In this document: in pieces, positions 9,420 through 19,019 of the stretch | Layout: each line of letters starts with the position of its first letter | How positions within the stretch are numbered: the stretch's first letter is position 1 | Source of the DNA: an uncultured Psychroserpens sp. | GTDB taxonomy: Bacteria; Bacteroidota; Bacteroidia; Flavobacteriales; Flavobacteriaceae | NCBI RefSeq assembly: GCF_947503375.1 | Contig: NZ_CANNDQ010000005.1 | Location: 186,001-250,000, forward strand | DNA: 64,000 nt | Reading direction: 5' to 3' | Made by a program: the position numbers and the translations under genes | The notes under the pieces: generated by a model | What the model saw: only the letters and a program-made list of their open reading frames with translations | Told to the model about the DNA's origin: nothing | Database searches by the model: none

Positions 9420-10685
9420 TTAAAGATCGTATTGTTTGATTTTTCTATATAAAGTACGTTCACTAATGCCAAGTTCTGCAGCTGCTAATTTTCGTTTGCC
9501 ATTATGGCGCTCAAGTGATTTTTTTATCAACTCAAGCTCTTTGTCTTGTAAAGATAATGTTTCTTCTTCTTCAATCTCTTCAGCAAAATGGTATTTATCT
9601 TGAGAATTATCTTCTACAGTATCAATGCTTTTGCTTTCATCTGAAATAGGTAAGACCTCTAAATCTTCAATATTAGCTTCTATATGGTCATTGTCATTTG
9701 TGCCGTAAATTTTTTGAATAAGGTGCTCATTATCTTTTTGTACCTCATTTGCATTACCGCTTTTCATTAATTCCATAGTTAGCTTTTTGAGATCGTTAAG
9801 ATCATTTTTCATATCAAAAAGCACTTTATACAAAATCTCTCGTTCGTTACTAAAATCACTTTCAGTTTTTGATGTATTAATAACAGCAGGTAAATTATTC
9901 GAAGAACTTGGTAAATAACCTCTAAGGGTTTGAGCGCTTATTGTTCGGTTTTGTTCTAAGACCGAAATTTGCTCAGCAACATTTCGCAATTGCCTAATGT
10001 TTCCGTTCCAGCGGTGTTTTAATAAAATGGCTACAGCATCTTCAGTTAGCTTAATTGTTGGCATTTTGTATTTGAGCGCAAAATCGCTAGCAAATTTTCT
10101 AAATAAAAGATGGATATCTTCTTTACGCTCTCTTAGAGGCGGAATATTAATATCTATTGTGCTTAATCTGTAATACAAATCTTCACGAAACTTCTCCTTT
10201 TTTATAGCTTCAAACATGTTTACATTTGTAGCTGCGACAATTCGTACATTGGTTTTTTGTACTTTACTTGAACCCACTTTAATAAATTCGCCATTTTCTA
10301 ACACACGTAATAAGCGTACTTGTGTGGTTAATGGTAATTCTCCAACTTCATCTAAAAAAATGGTTCCGCCATCAGCTACTTCAAAGTAGCCAGAACGGGT
10401 TTGTGTTGCTCCAGTAAAGGCGCCTTTTTCGTGACCAAAAAGCTCGCTGTCTATTGTGCCTTCAGGAATGGCACCGCAATTTACAGCAATATATTTACCG
10501 TGTTTGCGGTGTGATAGTTGGTGTATGATCTTAGGAATACTTTCTTTGCCAACGCCACTTTCACCAGTAACCAATACTGAGATGTCTGTCGGTGACACCT
10601 GTATCGCTTTCTCGATAGCGCGATTTAGCTTGGCATCATTACCGATGATTCCGAAACGTTGTTTTATGGCTTGAATTGATTCCAT
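9420..10685 (-). CDS. Sigma54-interaction AAA+ activator with a Fis-type HTH
   Basis: 421 residues. It is a bacterial enhancer-binding protein that would remodel sigma54 RNA polymerase. The AAA+ domain starts almost at once (about residues 10-245) with Walker A 'GESGVGKES', the sigma54-contact loop 'GAFTGA', Walker B 'GGTIFLDEVGELP' and 'RWNGNIRQLRNVAEQ'. An acidic linker (about 300-380) leads to a Fis-type helix-turn-helix ('RKLAAAELGISERTLYRKIKQYDL'). There is no receiver, GAF or PAS sensor domain, so activity must be set by a partner or by expression level. It is co-transcribed with miaB upstream and lptE/secG downstream. Confidence 0.93.
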   Translation of the reverse strand: MESIQAIKQRFGIIGNDAKLNRAIEKAIQVSPTDISVLVTGESGVGKESIPKIIHQLSHRKHGKYIAVNCGAIPEGTIDSELFGHEKGAFTGATQTRSGYFEVADGGTIFLDEVGELPLTTQVRLLRVLENGEFIKVGSSKVQKTNVRIVAATNVNMFEAIKKEKFREDLYYRLSTIDINIPPLRERKEDIHLLFRKFASDFALKYKMPTIKLTEDAVAILLKHRWNGNIRQLRNVAEQISVLEQNRTISAQTLRGYLPSSSNNLPAVINTSKTESDFSNEREILYKVLFDMKNDLNDLKKLTMELMKSGNANEVQKDNEHLIQKIYGTNDNDHIEANIEDLEVLPISDESKSIDTVEDNSQDKYHFAEEIEEEETLSLQDKELELIKKSLERHNGKRKLAAAELGISERTLYRKIKQYDL

Positions 10686-10707
10686 AGTTATATCCTGCTA
10701 AGTGGTT

Positions 10708-12153
10708 TTAATTATTTTTTGAATAGCCAATAGCCTCACCAATGAGTGTTGCGCTGGTACAATCTTTTACATCTACATTAACTAAATCTCCAATATTGTA
10801 ATGTTCTTTAGGAAATACAGCAACTATATTTTGGGATGTTCTTCCAGACCATTGGTTATTAGATTTTTTTGATTCGCGTTCGATTAAAACTTCAACTGTT
10901 TTGTTAAGGTATTCTTTAGTTCGTATCTCACTATGTTCGCGTTGTAATTGAACAATTTCTGCCAAACGTCGCTTTTTAACTTCTTCAGGAACATCATCAT
11001 CCATTTTGCGTTCTGCCATGGTGCCTGGTCGTTCAGAATAGGTAAACATATAACCAAAATTATACTTCACATATTCCATGAGGCTCAAAGTATCTTGGTG
11101 GTCTTCTTCAGTTTCTGTTGGGAAACCAGCTATTAGATCTTGACTTATAGCACATTCAGGAAGAATTCGTCTAATATTATCAATGAGGTCAAAATATTCC
11201 TCTCTCGTATGTAAACGATTCATCTCTTTTAAAATTCTATTGCTTCCACTTTGAACAGGCAAATGAATGTGCTTACAAATATTATCAAATTTCGCCATGG
11301 TTTCAATTACATCCAAAGTCAGATCCTGAGGATTACTTGTAGAAAATCGAATACGCATTTTTGGTTGTGCTTTTGCGCATAATTCTAGTAATTGAGCAAA
11401 ATCAACAGCTGTTGCCTTCTGTAAATCGCTTGCTTTTTGAAAGTCCTTTTTGAGTCCACCACCATACCATAAATAACTATCAACATTCTGGCCTAAGAGT
11501 GTGATTTCCTTAAAACCTTTATTCCATAAGTTGTTTACTTCTTCGATGATACTTTGTGGATCTCTACTTCGTTCTCTTCCACGAGTAAAAGGGACTACAC
11601 AAAATGTGCACATATTATCACAACCACGAGTTATCGATACAAATGCAGTGACGCCATTACTATTTAATCGTACGGGAGAAATATCGCCATAAGTTTCTTC
11701 TTTTGAAAGAATAACATTAATAGCGTCACGACCTTCATCAACTTCTGCTAAAAGATTCGGTAAATCTTTATAGGCATCAGGTCCAACTACTAAATCAACA
11801 ATTTTTTCTTCTTCTAAAAATTTAGTTTTTAAACGTTCAGCCATACAGCCTAAAACGCCAACTTTCATTTTAGGGTTAATGCGTTTAACAGCATTGTATT
11901 TTTCAAGACGTTTTCTAACAGTTTGTTCTGCTTTATCTCTTATTGAGCATGTGTTAACTAAAACTAAATCTGCATCTTCTAACTTTTGAGTGGTATTAAA
12001 TCCTTGATCAGATAATATAGAAGCTACAATCTCGCTGTCACTAAAATTCATGGCGCAACCATAACTTTCTATAAAAAGCTTACGATTGTTACCATGTTTA
12101 GGTGTCAAAATTAGTGTTTCCCCTTGTTTATTTTCGTCTATTGTTTTTTCCAT
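10708..12153 (-). CDS. miaB: tRNA-2-methylthio-N6-isopentenyladenosine synthase MiaB
   Basis: 481 residues, usual length. MiaB is a radical-SAM enzyme that adds a methylthio group to i6A37 of tRNAs reading UNN codons. The N-terminal UPF0004 domain carries its cluster cysteines ('[12 protein letters not shown]', '[10 protein letters not shown]', 'GVLGCMAER'). The radical-SAM CxxxCxxC is '[20 protein letters not shown]', and a TRAM domain closes the protein ('[23 protein letters not shown]'). It is the first gene of the miaB-secG operon and has a good promoter upstream. Confidence 0.97.
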   Translation of the reverse strand: MEKTIDENKQGETLILTPKHGNNRKLFIESYGCAMNFSDSEIVASILSDQGFNTTQKLEDADLVLVNTCSIRDKAEQTVRKRLEKYNAVKRINPKMKVGVLGCMAERLKTKFLEEEKIVDLVVGPDAYKDLPNLLAEVDEGRDAINVILSKEETYGDISPVRLNSNGVTAFVSITRGCDNMCTFCVVPFTRGRERSRDPQSIIEEVNNLWNKGFKEITLLGQNVDSYLWYGGGLKKDFQKASDLQKATAVDFAQLLELCAKAQPKMRIRFSTSNPQDLTLDVIETMAKFDNICKHIHLPVQSGSNRILKEMNRLHTREEYFDLIDNIRRILPECAISQDLIAGFPTETEEDHQDTLSLMEYVKYNFGYMFTYSERPGTMAERKMDDDVPEEVKKRRLAEIVQLQREHSEIRTKEYLNKTVEVLIERESKKSNNQWSGRTSQNIVAVFPKEHYNIGDLVNVDVKDCTSATLIGEAIGYSKNN

Positions 12154-12213
12154 TTATATCTTCCCTTATTACGGTAATCCATTAAGGATGAGATTTAATA
12201 ATCAATTAGCATG

Positions 12214-12245
12214 CAAAGATATGATAATTTTAAAGATTATGACAA
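12214..12245 (-). promoter_or_regulatory. Promoter of the miaB-secG operon
   Basis: On the minus strand TTG, 21 bases, then TATCTTTG, an exact match to TAnnTTTG. Transcription would start about 55 bases before miaB. Confidence 0.7.
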
Positions 12246-12362
12246 AGTGGCAGAGTTGATTTTGATTTGAAAGCAATTTTTTTTACTTCCTTTGATAACT
12301 TAACCATCATTAGATTTTTTATGTTATTTGCAGAGATTCAACTTAAAATCCAAAATGCCAAA

Positions 12363-13079
12363 ATGTTAGATTTTGGTATTATTTTTAATCAAAGTATTGA
12401 GTTGTTCAAAAAGATATGGATTCAAGGGCTTGTAACAGTCTTGCTATCGGTAGCTTTAGCAATACCATTTATGATCATAGTATATCTGCCTCTTATTTTT
12501 TTAGGAGTTGTTGATGCAAGCAATCCTAGTATGATAGATACAGCTGCACCATTATTACTTTTGGTTTTTGTTTTAGCCTATTTAATTTTAATTATTGCAG
12601 TAGCTACTATAACTATTGCGCTTAAGGCTGCTTTGTATCGCATCATGTTTCAGTATGATATGAATGTTTTAGGAAAAGAAGATTATTTTTATTTTCTAAA
12701 AAAAACATACCTCTCTAAAACAATTTCTGTAGGATTGGCTTATATTGGAATTAGTGTATTAGCAACATTATTGTGTTTTTTCCCACTTATTTATGTCATG
12801 GTTCCTTTAAACTTATTAATTGTTATCTATGCATTTAATCCAGATTTTACATTATCTAATTTGATTAAGGTAAGTTTTGATCTTGGTAATAAAAAATGGT
12901 TTATAACATTTGGGTTAACTTTAGTAGCATCCTTTCTAGCAGAAATGGTAGGCTTCTTATTGTGTTTTATTGGTATTTTAGCTACGGTTTCGTTTGTTGG
13001 TATTCCGCTATATTTCATTTATAAAGAAGTTATTGGCTTTGATAATGCTGAAACACAACAGATAGAAGAAAATGTTTAA
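12363..13079 (+). CDS. Multi-pass membrane protein of unknown function
   Basis: 238 residues from the ATG at 12363. The track start (TTG, 12267) would add an unlikely 32-residue extension; another ATG lies at 12321. The chosen start gives 'MLDFGIIFNQSIELFKKIW', an amphipathic helix ahead of the first membrane segment. About five or six hydrophobic segments follow ('GLVTVLLSVALAIPFMIIVYL', 'LLLLVFVLAYLILIIAVATITIAL', 'FGLTLVASFLAEMVGFLLCFIGI' and others). No catalytic motif is visible. It is divergent from miaB and precedes a lipoprotein gene by 50 bases. Confidence 0.75.
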   Translation: MLDFGIIFNQSIELFKKIWIQGLVTVLLSVALAIPFMIIVYLPLIFLGVVDASNPSMIDTAAPLLLLVFVLAYLILIIAVATITIALKAALYRIMFQYDMNVLGKEDYFYFLKKTYLSKTISVGLAYIGISVLATLLCFFPLIYVMVPLNLLIVIYAFNPDFTLSNLIKVSFDLGNKKWFITFGLTLVASFLAEMVGFLLCFIGILATVSFVGIPLYFIYKEVIGFDNAETQQIEENV

Positions 13080-13129
13080 ACACAACGCAACCATTTGGAA
13101 GTTTAATCATCTTATTAAAAATATCATTC

Positions 13130-13570
13130 ATGAAATTGTCAAAAATTTATATTAGTTGTATCTGTTTTGCATTGTTGTTTATGAACACGCAATGTGATGA
13201 TGACGATATGGAAACTAGTAATTGTGGTCAACCTGTTGTTATAGATAATGTGTTTTATGAGTCTGCAACTTCAGGATTCTATGATCTTATGAGTTTTGAT
13301 ATTAATGATGATTGTTTGACAATTGAAGTGTCTTCCAGTGGGTGTAATGGAACATCATGGAGTATGGTACTTGTAGATTCTGGCGAAGTAGCAGAGTCGT
13401 CTCCTGAGCAGCGATTTTTAAAATTTGTTTTCACAAATGATGAGGCATGCTTGGCAGTATTCCAACAGAGCAGAGTGTTTGATCTTACATCTTTACGTGT
13501 TGATGGTTCAAACGAAGTCGTTCTAAATATTGAAGATTTCCCCGAAGCTATTAACTACGTGTATCCATAA
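13130..13570 (+). CDS. Small exported lipoprotein of unknown function
   Basis: 146 residues. A lipoprotein signal ends at Cys22 ('FMNTQCDDDDMETS'). The four aspartates right after the lipid cysteine resemble the acidic export signal that sends flavobacterial lipoproteins to the cell surface. The mature part is acidic and has three further cysteines, which could form disulfides. No known domain was recognised. A terminator follows 26 bases after the stop. Confidence 0.8.
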   Translation: MKLSKIYISCICFALLFMNTQCDDDDMETSNCGQPVVIDNVFYESATSGFYDLMSFDINDDCLTIEVSSSGCNGTSWSMVLVDSGEVAESSPEQRFLKFVFTNDEACLAVFQQSRVFDLTSLRVDGSNEVVLNIEDFPEAINYVYP

Positions 13571-13595
13571 CATTAAATTTAGAATAGAATGCATG

Positions 13596-13619
13596 GCCTG
13601 AAATTTTCAGGCTTTTTTT
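13596..13619 (+). terminator. Intrinsic terminator before topA
   Basis: GCCTGAAA / TTTCAGGC forms a tight hairpin followed by seven T residues. It ends transcription of the lipoprotein gene. Confidence 0.8.
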
Positions 13620-13696
13620 ATAGACGAACTTTATGATAATAAGGTTAAAATACTATTGAAATTTTTAAAAATTAGGAAGATAAATTTTTTTTCACA

Positions 13697-13704
13697 TACA
13701 TTTG
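13697..13704 (+). promoter_or_regulatory. -7 promoter box of topA
   Basis: TACATTTG, an exact TAnnTTTG match, lies 19 bases before the topA ATG. No good TTG is found at the expected -33 spacing; the closest fit is TTA 22 bases upstream. Confidence 0.55.
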
Positions 13705-13723
13705 TAGCCTGAAAAAATCAAAT

Positions 13724-16228
13724 ATGCCGAAGAATTTAGTCATTGTAGAGTCACCAGCAAAAGCCAAAACCATAGAGAAGTTTTTAGGAAAAGATTTCAA
13801 AGTAGAGTCAAGTTTTGGTCACATTGCAGACCTGCCTTCAAAAGAATTAGGAGTTGATGTAGATGGTGATTTTAAACCCAAATATCAGGTTTCAAAAGAT
13901 AAGAAAGATGTCGTTAAGAAGTTAAAGGATTTAGCCAAAAAAGCAGAAATGGTTTGGCTCGCTAGTGATGAAGATCGTGAAGGAGAAGCTATTGCGTGGC
14001 ATTTGGCTGAAACTTTAGGGCTAGATAAATCAAAAACCAAGCGTATAGTTTTTCATGAGATCACAAAATCTGCCATAAAAAAAGCTATTGAGAACCCAAG
14101 AGGTATAGATTACGATTTAGTTGACGCACAACAAGCTCGCCGCGTGTTAGACAGAATAGTAGGTTATGAGTTATCTCCAGTACTTTGGAGAAAAGTAAAA
14201 GGAGGTTTGTCTGCAGGTCGAGTCCAATCAGTATCAGTACGTTTGATAGTTGAACGAGAACGAGAAATTAATGAGTTCAATGCTGAAGCGTCTTTTAGAA
14301 TAGATGCTGAGTTTTCAAATGAGAACGGACAAACATTCAAGGCAAAACTTCCTAAGAATTTTTCGTCAAGAGAAGATGCTTACGGCTTTTTGGAGTCTAA
14401 TATTAACGCAAGCTTTAAAGTTTCAGATTTAGAAAAAAAACCAGCTAAGAAATCGCCAGCAGCACCATTTACAACATCTACAATGCAGCAAGAGGCTTCA
14501 AGAAAATTAGGATTTTCAGTAAGTAGAACAATGAGTAATGCGCAGCGGTTGTATGAAGCAGGACTTATTACTTACATGAGAACTGATAGTGTAAATCTAT
14601 CTGATGAAGCACGAAAAGGAGCGCAAGCTGCAATAGAAAGCGCTTACGGTTCAGAGTTTAGTAAACCTAGAAATTATAAGGGTAAATCTAAAGGGGCTCA
14701 AGAAGCGCATGAGGCAATACGCCCTACAGATTTTTCTAGACATTCTGTTAACGTAGAGCGAGACCAAGCACGTTTATACGATTTGATTTGGAAGCGCGCT
14801 ATAGCTTCACAAATGAGTGAAGCAAAATTAGAGCGAACCAATATTAAAATTAGTGCCTCTACTCATAGCAACACTTTCACTGCTAGTGGAGAAGTAATTA
14901 CTTTTGAAGGTTTTTTAAAAGTTTACCTTGAAGGTACTGATGACGAAGATACAGAACAAGAAGGAATGTTGCCTGCTATGCAAATAGATGAAGTTTTGTT
15001 GAATAATTACATCACAGCTACACAACGCTTTTCAAGACCTCCTTACAGATATACCGAAGCTTCTTTGGTTAAGAAGTTAGAAGAGTTAGGTATTGGTCGT
15101 CCTTCTACCTATGCACCAACAATTTCAACGATTCAAAATAGAAATTATATAGAAAAAGGTTCTAACGAAGGCGTTGAAAGAGATTACGTCCAGTTAATAC
15201 TTCAAAATAGTGGAATCAAAGATCATACGCTTACAGAAAAAGTTAACAGTGATAAAGGTAAATTGATACCAACAGATATTGGTATGATCGTAACAGATTT
15301 TTTGGTCAATCACTTCGGAAGTATTTTAGACTATAATTTTACAGCTAAAGTTGAAGCCGATTTTGACGAAATTGCTGAAGGTAAAGAAGATTGGACTAAA
15401 ATGATGAAAGATTTTTATAAAAGCTTTCATCCAAAAGTTGAAGATGTAGCTGCCAATGCCGAACGTGAATCAGGAGAGCGAATTCTTGGTACAGACCCTA
15501 AAACAGGTAAGCAGGTAAGTGTAAGGTTAGGTAAATTTGGACCAATGGTACAAATAGGAACTGTTGATGATGAGGAAAAGCCTCAGTTCGCAAGTCTTTC
15601 CCCTGACCAACAATTAACAACCATTACTTATGAAGAAGCAATGGAATTGTTTAAATTGCCAAAGCAATTAGGCACTTATGAAGGGGAAGTAATTGAAGTT
15701 AATAACGGTCGTTTCGGACCATATGTTAAATTTGGAAAAAAATTCGTATCACTTCCAGCCGGAACAAACCCAATTGACGTAGAAATGAACCAAGCTATTG
15801 AACTCATAAAAGAGAAGCAAAAAGCAGATGCTCCTATATATATGTATCAGGATTTACCTGTTCAAAAAGGGAAAGGACGATTTGGACCATTCATTAAATG
15901 GAACAACATGTTTATCAACGTCAATAAAAAATACGATTGGGACAATTTGTCTGATACAGATATTGTAGAATTGATTGAAGATAAAATTCAGAAAGAAAAA
16001 GATAAGTTGATTCATCATTGGGAAGATGAAGGTATTCGTATTGAGAAAGCTAGATGGGGAAGACATCATATTATTAAAGGGAAAGTAAAAGTTGAGTTGC
16101 CAAAGACTGTTGATGTTTCTGATATGACTTTAGAGGAAGCTCAAGCTGAAATAGAAAAGAAGGCGCCAAAGAAAAAAGCGACAACCAAAAAAAGAACCAC
16201 CAAAAAGAAAACTACTACTAAAAAATAA
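13724..16228 (+). CDS. topA: DNA topoisomerase I (type IA)
   Basis: 834 residues. It relaxes negative supercoils by cutting and resealing one strand. The N-terminal Toprim domain has 'VIVESPAKAKTIEKFLG' and the acidic 'ASDEDREGEAIAWH'; the active-site tyrosine is in 'GLITYMRTDSVNLS'. The C-terminal part carries repeated 'GRFGPYVKFG'-type modules (three copies) instead of cysteine zinc fingers and ends in a Lys/Thr-rich tail ('KKKATTKKRTTKKKTTTKK') that probably binds DNA. The downstream arginase-fold gene begins 6 bases after the stop, so they share a transcript. Confidence 0.98.
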   Translation: MPKNLVIVESPAKAKTIEKFLGKDFKVESSFGHIADLPSKELGVDVDGDFKPKYQVSKDKKDVVKKLKDLAKKAEMVWLASDEDREGEAIAWHLAETLGLDKSKTKRIVFHEITKSAIKKAIENPRGIDYDLVDAQQARRVLDRIVGYELSPVLWRKVKGGLSAGRVQSVSVRLIVEREREINEFNAEASFRIDAEFSNENGQTFKAKLPKNFSSREDAYGFLESNINASFKVSDLEKKPAKKSPAAPFTTSTMQQEASRKLGFSVSRTMSNAQRLYEAGLITYMRTDSVNLSDEARKGAQAAIESAYGSEFSKPRNYKGKSKGAQEAHEAIRPTDFSRHSVNVERDQARLYDLIWKRAIASQMSEAKLERTNIKISASTHSNTFTASGEVITFEGFLKVYLEGTDDEDTEQEGMLPAMQIDEVLLNNYITATQRFSRPPYRYTEASLVKKLEELGIGRPSTYAPTISTIQNRNYIEKGSNEGVERDYVQLILQNSGIKDHTLTEKVNSDKGKLIPTDIGMIVTDFLVNHFGSILDYNFTAKVEADFDEIAEGKEDWTKMMKDFYKSFHPKVEDVAANAERESGERILGTDPKTGKQVSVRLGKFGPMVQIGTVDDEEKPQFASLSPDQQLTTITYEEAMELFKLPKQLGTYEGEVIEVNNGRFGPYVKFGKKFVSLPAGTNPIDVEMNQAIELIKEKQKADAPIYMYQDLPVQKGKGRFGPFIKWNNMFINVNKKYDWDNLSDTDIVELIEDKIQKEKDKLIHHWEDEGIRIEKARWGRHHIIKGKVKVELPKTVDVSDMTLEEAQAEIEKKAPKKKATTKKRTTKKKTTTKK

Positions 16229-16234
16229 ATTTTA

Positions 16235-17401
16235 ATGAATTTTAATTTTTTGTCTCCTGTCTCAGATTCAGTATTAGCTCATAACGAGCTATTGTCTGAA
16301 CAAGCGCTTGGCAAAAGAATAAGAATTCACTCTACACAACATGGCATACCTGACCTTGATGGTGTTAAATTAGCTATACTAGGCGTAAAAGAAAATAGGA
16401 ATGATGTTAATTATATGGGAGAAGAACTTAGTTTTGATACCATAAGAACATCCTTGTATTCTCTGTTTCCTGGAAATTGGTATACTACAATAGCAGATTT
16501 GGGAGATATTCCAGCAGGTGCTTCAACAGAAGACACTTATTATGCAGTACGTACGCTAATTTCAGTTTTAATTGAAAACAGAGTAATACCAATTATACTT
16601 GGTGGAAGCCAAGATATTACCTATGCTAATTATCGTGCTTATGATACCATGGCTCCAATGGTCAATATTGTCAATGTAGATAGTAATTTTGATCTTGGAG
16701 ACGCATCGGTTGAAATGAAGAATAATAGCTTTTTGGGTAAAATTATATTAGAGCAACCATACAATCTATTCAATTACTCTGCAATTGGATATCAAACCTA
16801 TTTTAATTCTCAAGAAGAAATTGACTTGATGGAGAAGTTGTATTTTGAGGCATACAGATTAGGAGAGATTACGCATAATATTAATATGGTTGAACCTGTA
16901 ATGCGTGATGCTCATATTGTTACTATGGATTTAAAGTCTGTACGAGCAGCAGAAGTTGGTGCTAAGCAAAAATATTCACCAAACGGATTTGACGGGAAAG
17001 AGATTTGTACAATTTCAAGGTATGCTGGCATTAGTAATAAAGTATCTTCTTTTGGTATTTATGAGTATAAAACTACCAACGAGTTAGAAGCAACACCAAT
17101 GTTAATTTCGCAAATGATATGGTATTTCATTGAAGGAGTCAATTGTCGAGTAGAGGATGACGATTTTAATAATGAAGATAATTACCAAAAGTATAATGTT
17201 TTAATAGAAGATGAGGAGTTGATTTTCTATAAAAGTATTAAAACGGGACGTTGGTGGATTGAAATACCTTTTTTACCAAATGTTAATAATAAATTAAAAA
17301 AGCACACGTTATTACCTTGCACGCATGAAGATTATATTGAAGCAAGCCATGGTAAGATACCAGAAAGATGGTATAAAGCGTATAAAAAGAACAGTTTTTA
17401 G
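16235..17401 (+). CDS. Arginase/formiminoglutamase-fold protein lacking the metal ligands
   Basis: 388 residues. The central part (about 60-330) follows the ureohydrolase fold, and database labels for such proteins are usually 'formimidoylglutamase'. The metal-binding motifs are broken. The GGDHS-type motif reads 'GGSQD' (His to Gln), DAHxD reads 'DSNFD' (His to Asn), and the DxDxxDP motif reads 'MDLKSVRAAE' (second Asp to Lys). A dimanganese centre is therefore unlikely. It lies 6 bases after topA and just upstream of gldK. I infer a non-catalytic structural or binding role, possibly tied to the T9SS by position only. Confidence 0.8.
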   Translation: MNFNFLSPVSDSVLAHNELLSEQALGKRIRIHSTQHGIPDLDGVKLAILGVKENRNDVNYMGEELSFDTIRTSLYSLFPGNWYTTIADLGDIPAGASTEDTYYAVRTLISVLIENRVIPIILGGSQDITYANYRAYDTMAPMVNIVNVDSNFDLGDASVEMKNNSFLGKIILEQPYNLFNYSAIGYQTYFNSQEEIDLMEKLYFEAYRLGEITHNINMVEPVMRDAHIVTMDLKSVRAAEVGAKQKYSPNGFDGKEICTISRYAGISNKVSSFGIYEYKTTNELEATPMLISQMIWYFIEGVNCRVEDDDFNNEDNYQKYNVLIEDEELIFYKSIKTGRWWIEIPFLPNVNNKLKKHTLLPCTHEDYIEASHGKIPERWYKAYKKNSF

Positions 17402-17421
17402 TATATTCATGGTCTAAAATT

Positions 17422-17457
17422 TTAACATTGTTTTAATCGATGAAATGTTAAGTTTTT
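17422..17457 (+). terminator. Probable terminator after the arginase-fold gene
   Basis: TTAACATT / AATGTTAA arms with a 14-base loop are followed by a short T-run. It is AT-rich and weaker than the other terminators in the window. Confidence 0.4.
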
Positions 17458-17488
17458 AGGATAAAGTGTCAAAAAACTTAAAAAAAAA

Positions 17489-17519
17489 TTGTTTTTTACA
17501 AAATATATGGATATGTTTA
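17489..17519 (+). promoter_or_regulatory. Candidate gldKLMN promoter
   Basis: TTG, 20 bases, then TATGTTTA: seven of eight positions match TAnnTTTG. It lies 57 bases upstream of gldK in an otherwise empty 175-base gap. Confidence 0.55.
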
Positions 17520-17576
17520 CTGCCTTAAAAAAATTAAGTATACAATTACAACTAAATAATTTAACCTCGAGTTTCT

Positions 17577-18947
17577 ATGAATATTAAGAAGTTTGCTTTA
17601 TTAACCGCTGTTTTAGCTCTATTGGTCAGTTGTGGCTCTGGTGACAGAGGAGAACTGGTTGGAGTTAGAGGAAAGAAATGGCATCCAGAAAAACCATATG
17701 GTATGACACTTGTTCCTGGAGGAGCATTTATTATGGGTAAATCTGATGATGACCTTGCAGGTGTGCAGGACGCACCTACACGTACAGTTACTGTAAGAGC
17801 GTTTTACATGGATGAAACTGAAATTACAAATAGTGAATACCGCGAGTTTGTATATTGGGTTCGAGATTCTATCTTAAGAACTAAACTTGCCATTTTAGCC
17901 GATGAAATTGGTGAAACTCCAGGAAGTGGAGGTATTGGAGAGTTTGCGTTCAATGATGCTGATCCAGAAAACATGTCTGTGTATGAAAAATACATGTATG
18001 ATAACTATAGTGGTCTAGGACCAACTGGTTATGAAGGTAGGAAACTAAATCGCGAAGTTGATTTAATTTTTGATACCGCAGATTATCCAGATGAATATTA
18101 CGCAGAAGTGATGGATACTATGTATCTTCCAATTGAAGAATCATACAACGGTCAACGCACTTGGGATGTAACTAAATTTAAGTTTCAGTACCAGTATATG
18201 GATATCCAAAAAGCTGCTAAAGATCGTAATTTAAGACGTAGAGATGTTATTATCACTGAAGAGATTGAAGTGTATCCTGACACTACGGCTTGGATTAGAG
18301 ATTTTTCTTACTCGTATAATGAGCCAATGCACAACGATTACTTCTGGCACGATGCTTATGGAGATTACCCAGTTGTAGGTGTATCTTGGAAACAAGCAAA
18401 TGCATTTTGTCAATGGAGAACATTGAAAAAGAATATCTATCAAAAAGAAAAAGGAAGACAATTTGTTAATAAGTTTAGATTGCCTTCTGAAGCAGAATGG
18501 GAATATGCAGCAAGAGGAGGTCTTCAAGGAGCTACATTCCCTTGGGGCGGACCGTATGCTAAAAATGACAGAGGTTGTTTTATGGCCAACTTTAAACCTT
18601 TAAGAGGTGATTATGCTGCAGATCAAGCACTCTACACTGTAGAAGCTGATGCTTATGAGCCAAATGATTTTGATTTATATAACATGGCTGGTAATGTTTC
18701 AGAGTGGGTGCAAGGCTCTTATGATCCAGCATCTTATGAATATTCAGCTTCATTCAACCCAACCGTGAATGATCCAGATAACGAACGTAAAGTCGTTCGT
18801 GGAGGTTCATGGAAAGATGTTGCGTATTTCTTACAAGTTAGCTCAAGGGATTATGAGTATGCAGATTCAGCAAGAAGTTACATAGGTTTTAGAACTGTTC
18901 AAGATTATATGGGAACAGAAGTAACACAAAACGCAGCAACTAACTAA
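17577..18947 (+). CDS. gldK: GldK, T9SS/gliding ring lipoprotein
   Basis: 456 residues. GldK with GldN forms the periplasmic ring tied to the outer membrane in the type IX secretion system. It starts with a lipoprotein signal (Cys19 in 'LALLVSCGSGD') and carries an FGE-sulfatase-like C-type lectin fold. Marks of that fold are 'GMTLVPGGAFIMGKS', 'MDETEITNSEYREFVYW', 'RLPSEAEWEYAARGG' and 'VVRGGSWKD...SRDYEYADSARSYIGFRTV'. It is first in the gldKLMN operon and has its own promoter. Confidence 0.97.
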   Translation: MNIKKFALLTAVLALLVSCGSGDRGELVGVRGKKWHPEKPYGMTLVPGGAFIMGKSDDDLAGVQDAPTRTVTVRAFYMDETEITNSEYREFVYWVRDSILRTKLAILADEIGETPGSGGIGEFAFNDADPENMSVYEKYMYDNYSGLGPTGYEGRKLNREVDLIFDTADYPDEYYAEVMDTMYLPIEESYNGQRTWDVTKFKFQYQYMDIQKAAKDRNLRRRDVIITEEIEVYPDTTAWIRDFSYSYNEPMHNDYFWHDAYGDYPVVGVSWKQANAFCQWRTLKKNIYQKEKGRQFVNKFRLPSEAEWEYAARGGLQGATFPWGGPYAKNDRGCFMANFKPLRGDYAADQALYTVEADAYEPNDFDLYNMAGNVSEWVQGSYDPASYEYSASFNPTVNDPDNERKVVRGGSWKDVAYFLQVSSRDYEYADSARSYIGFRTVQDYMGTEVTQNAATN

Positions 18948-19019
18948 TTAAAACAATTAACTAAACTAAATATTTAATCTACTTAAGTATTCAACTACTT
19001 AAAACTAAAAACAAAAATT

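Noticed and set aside
12267-12362. TTG start of the membrane protein at 12267
   Set aside because: The extra 32 residues look unlike a protein start; two ATG codons follow and the second fits the family-like N-terminus.
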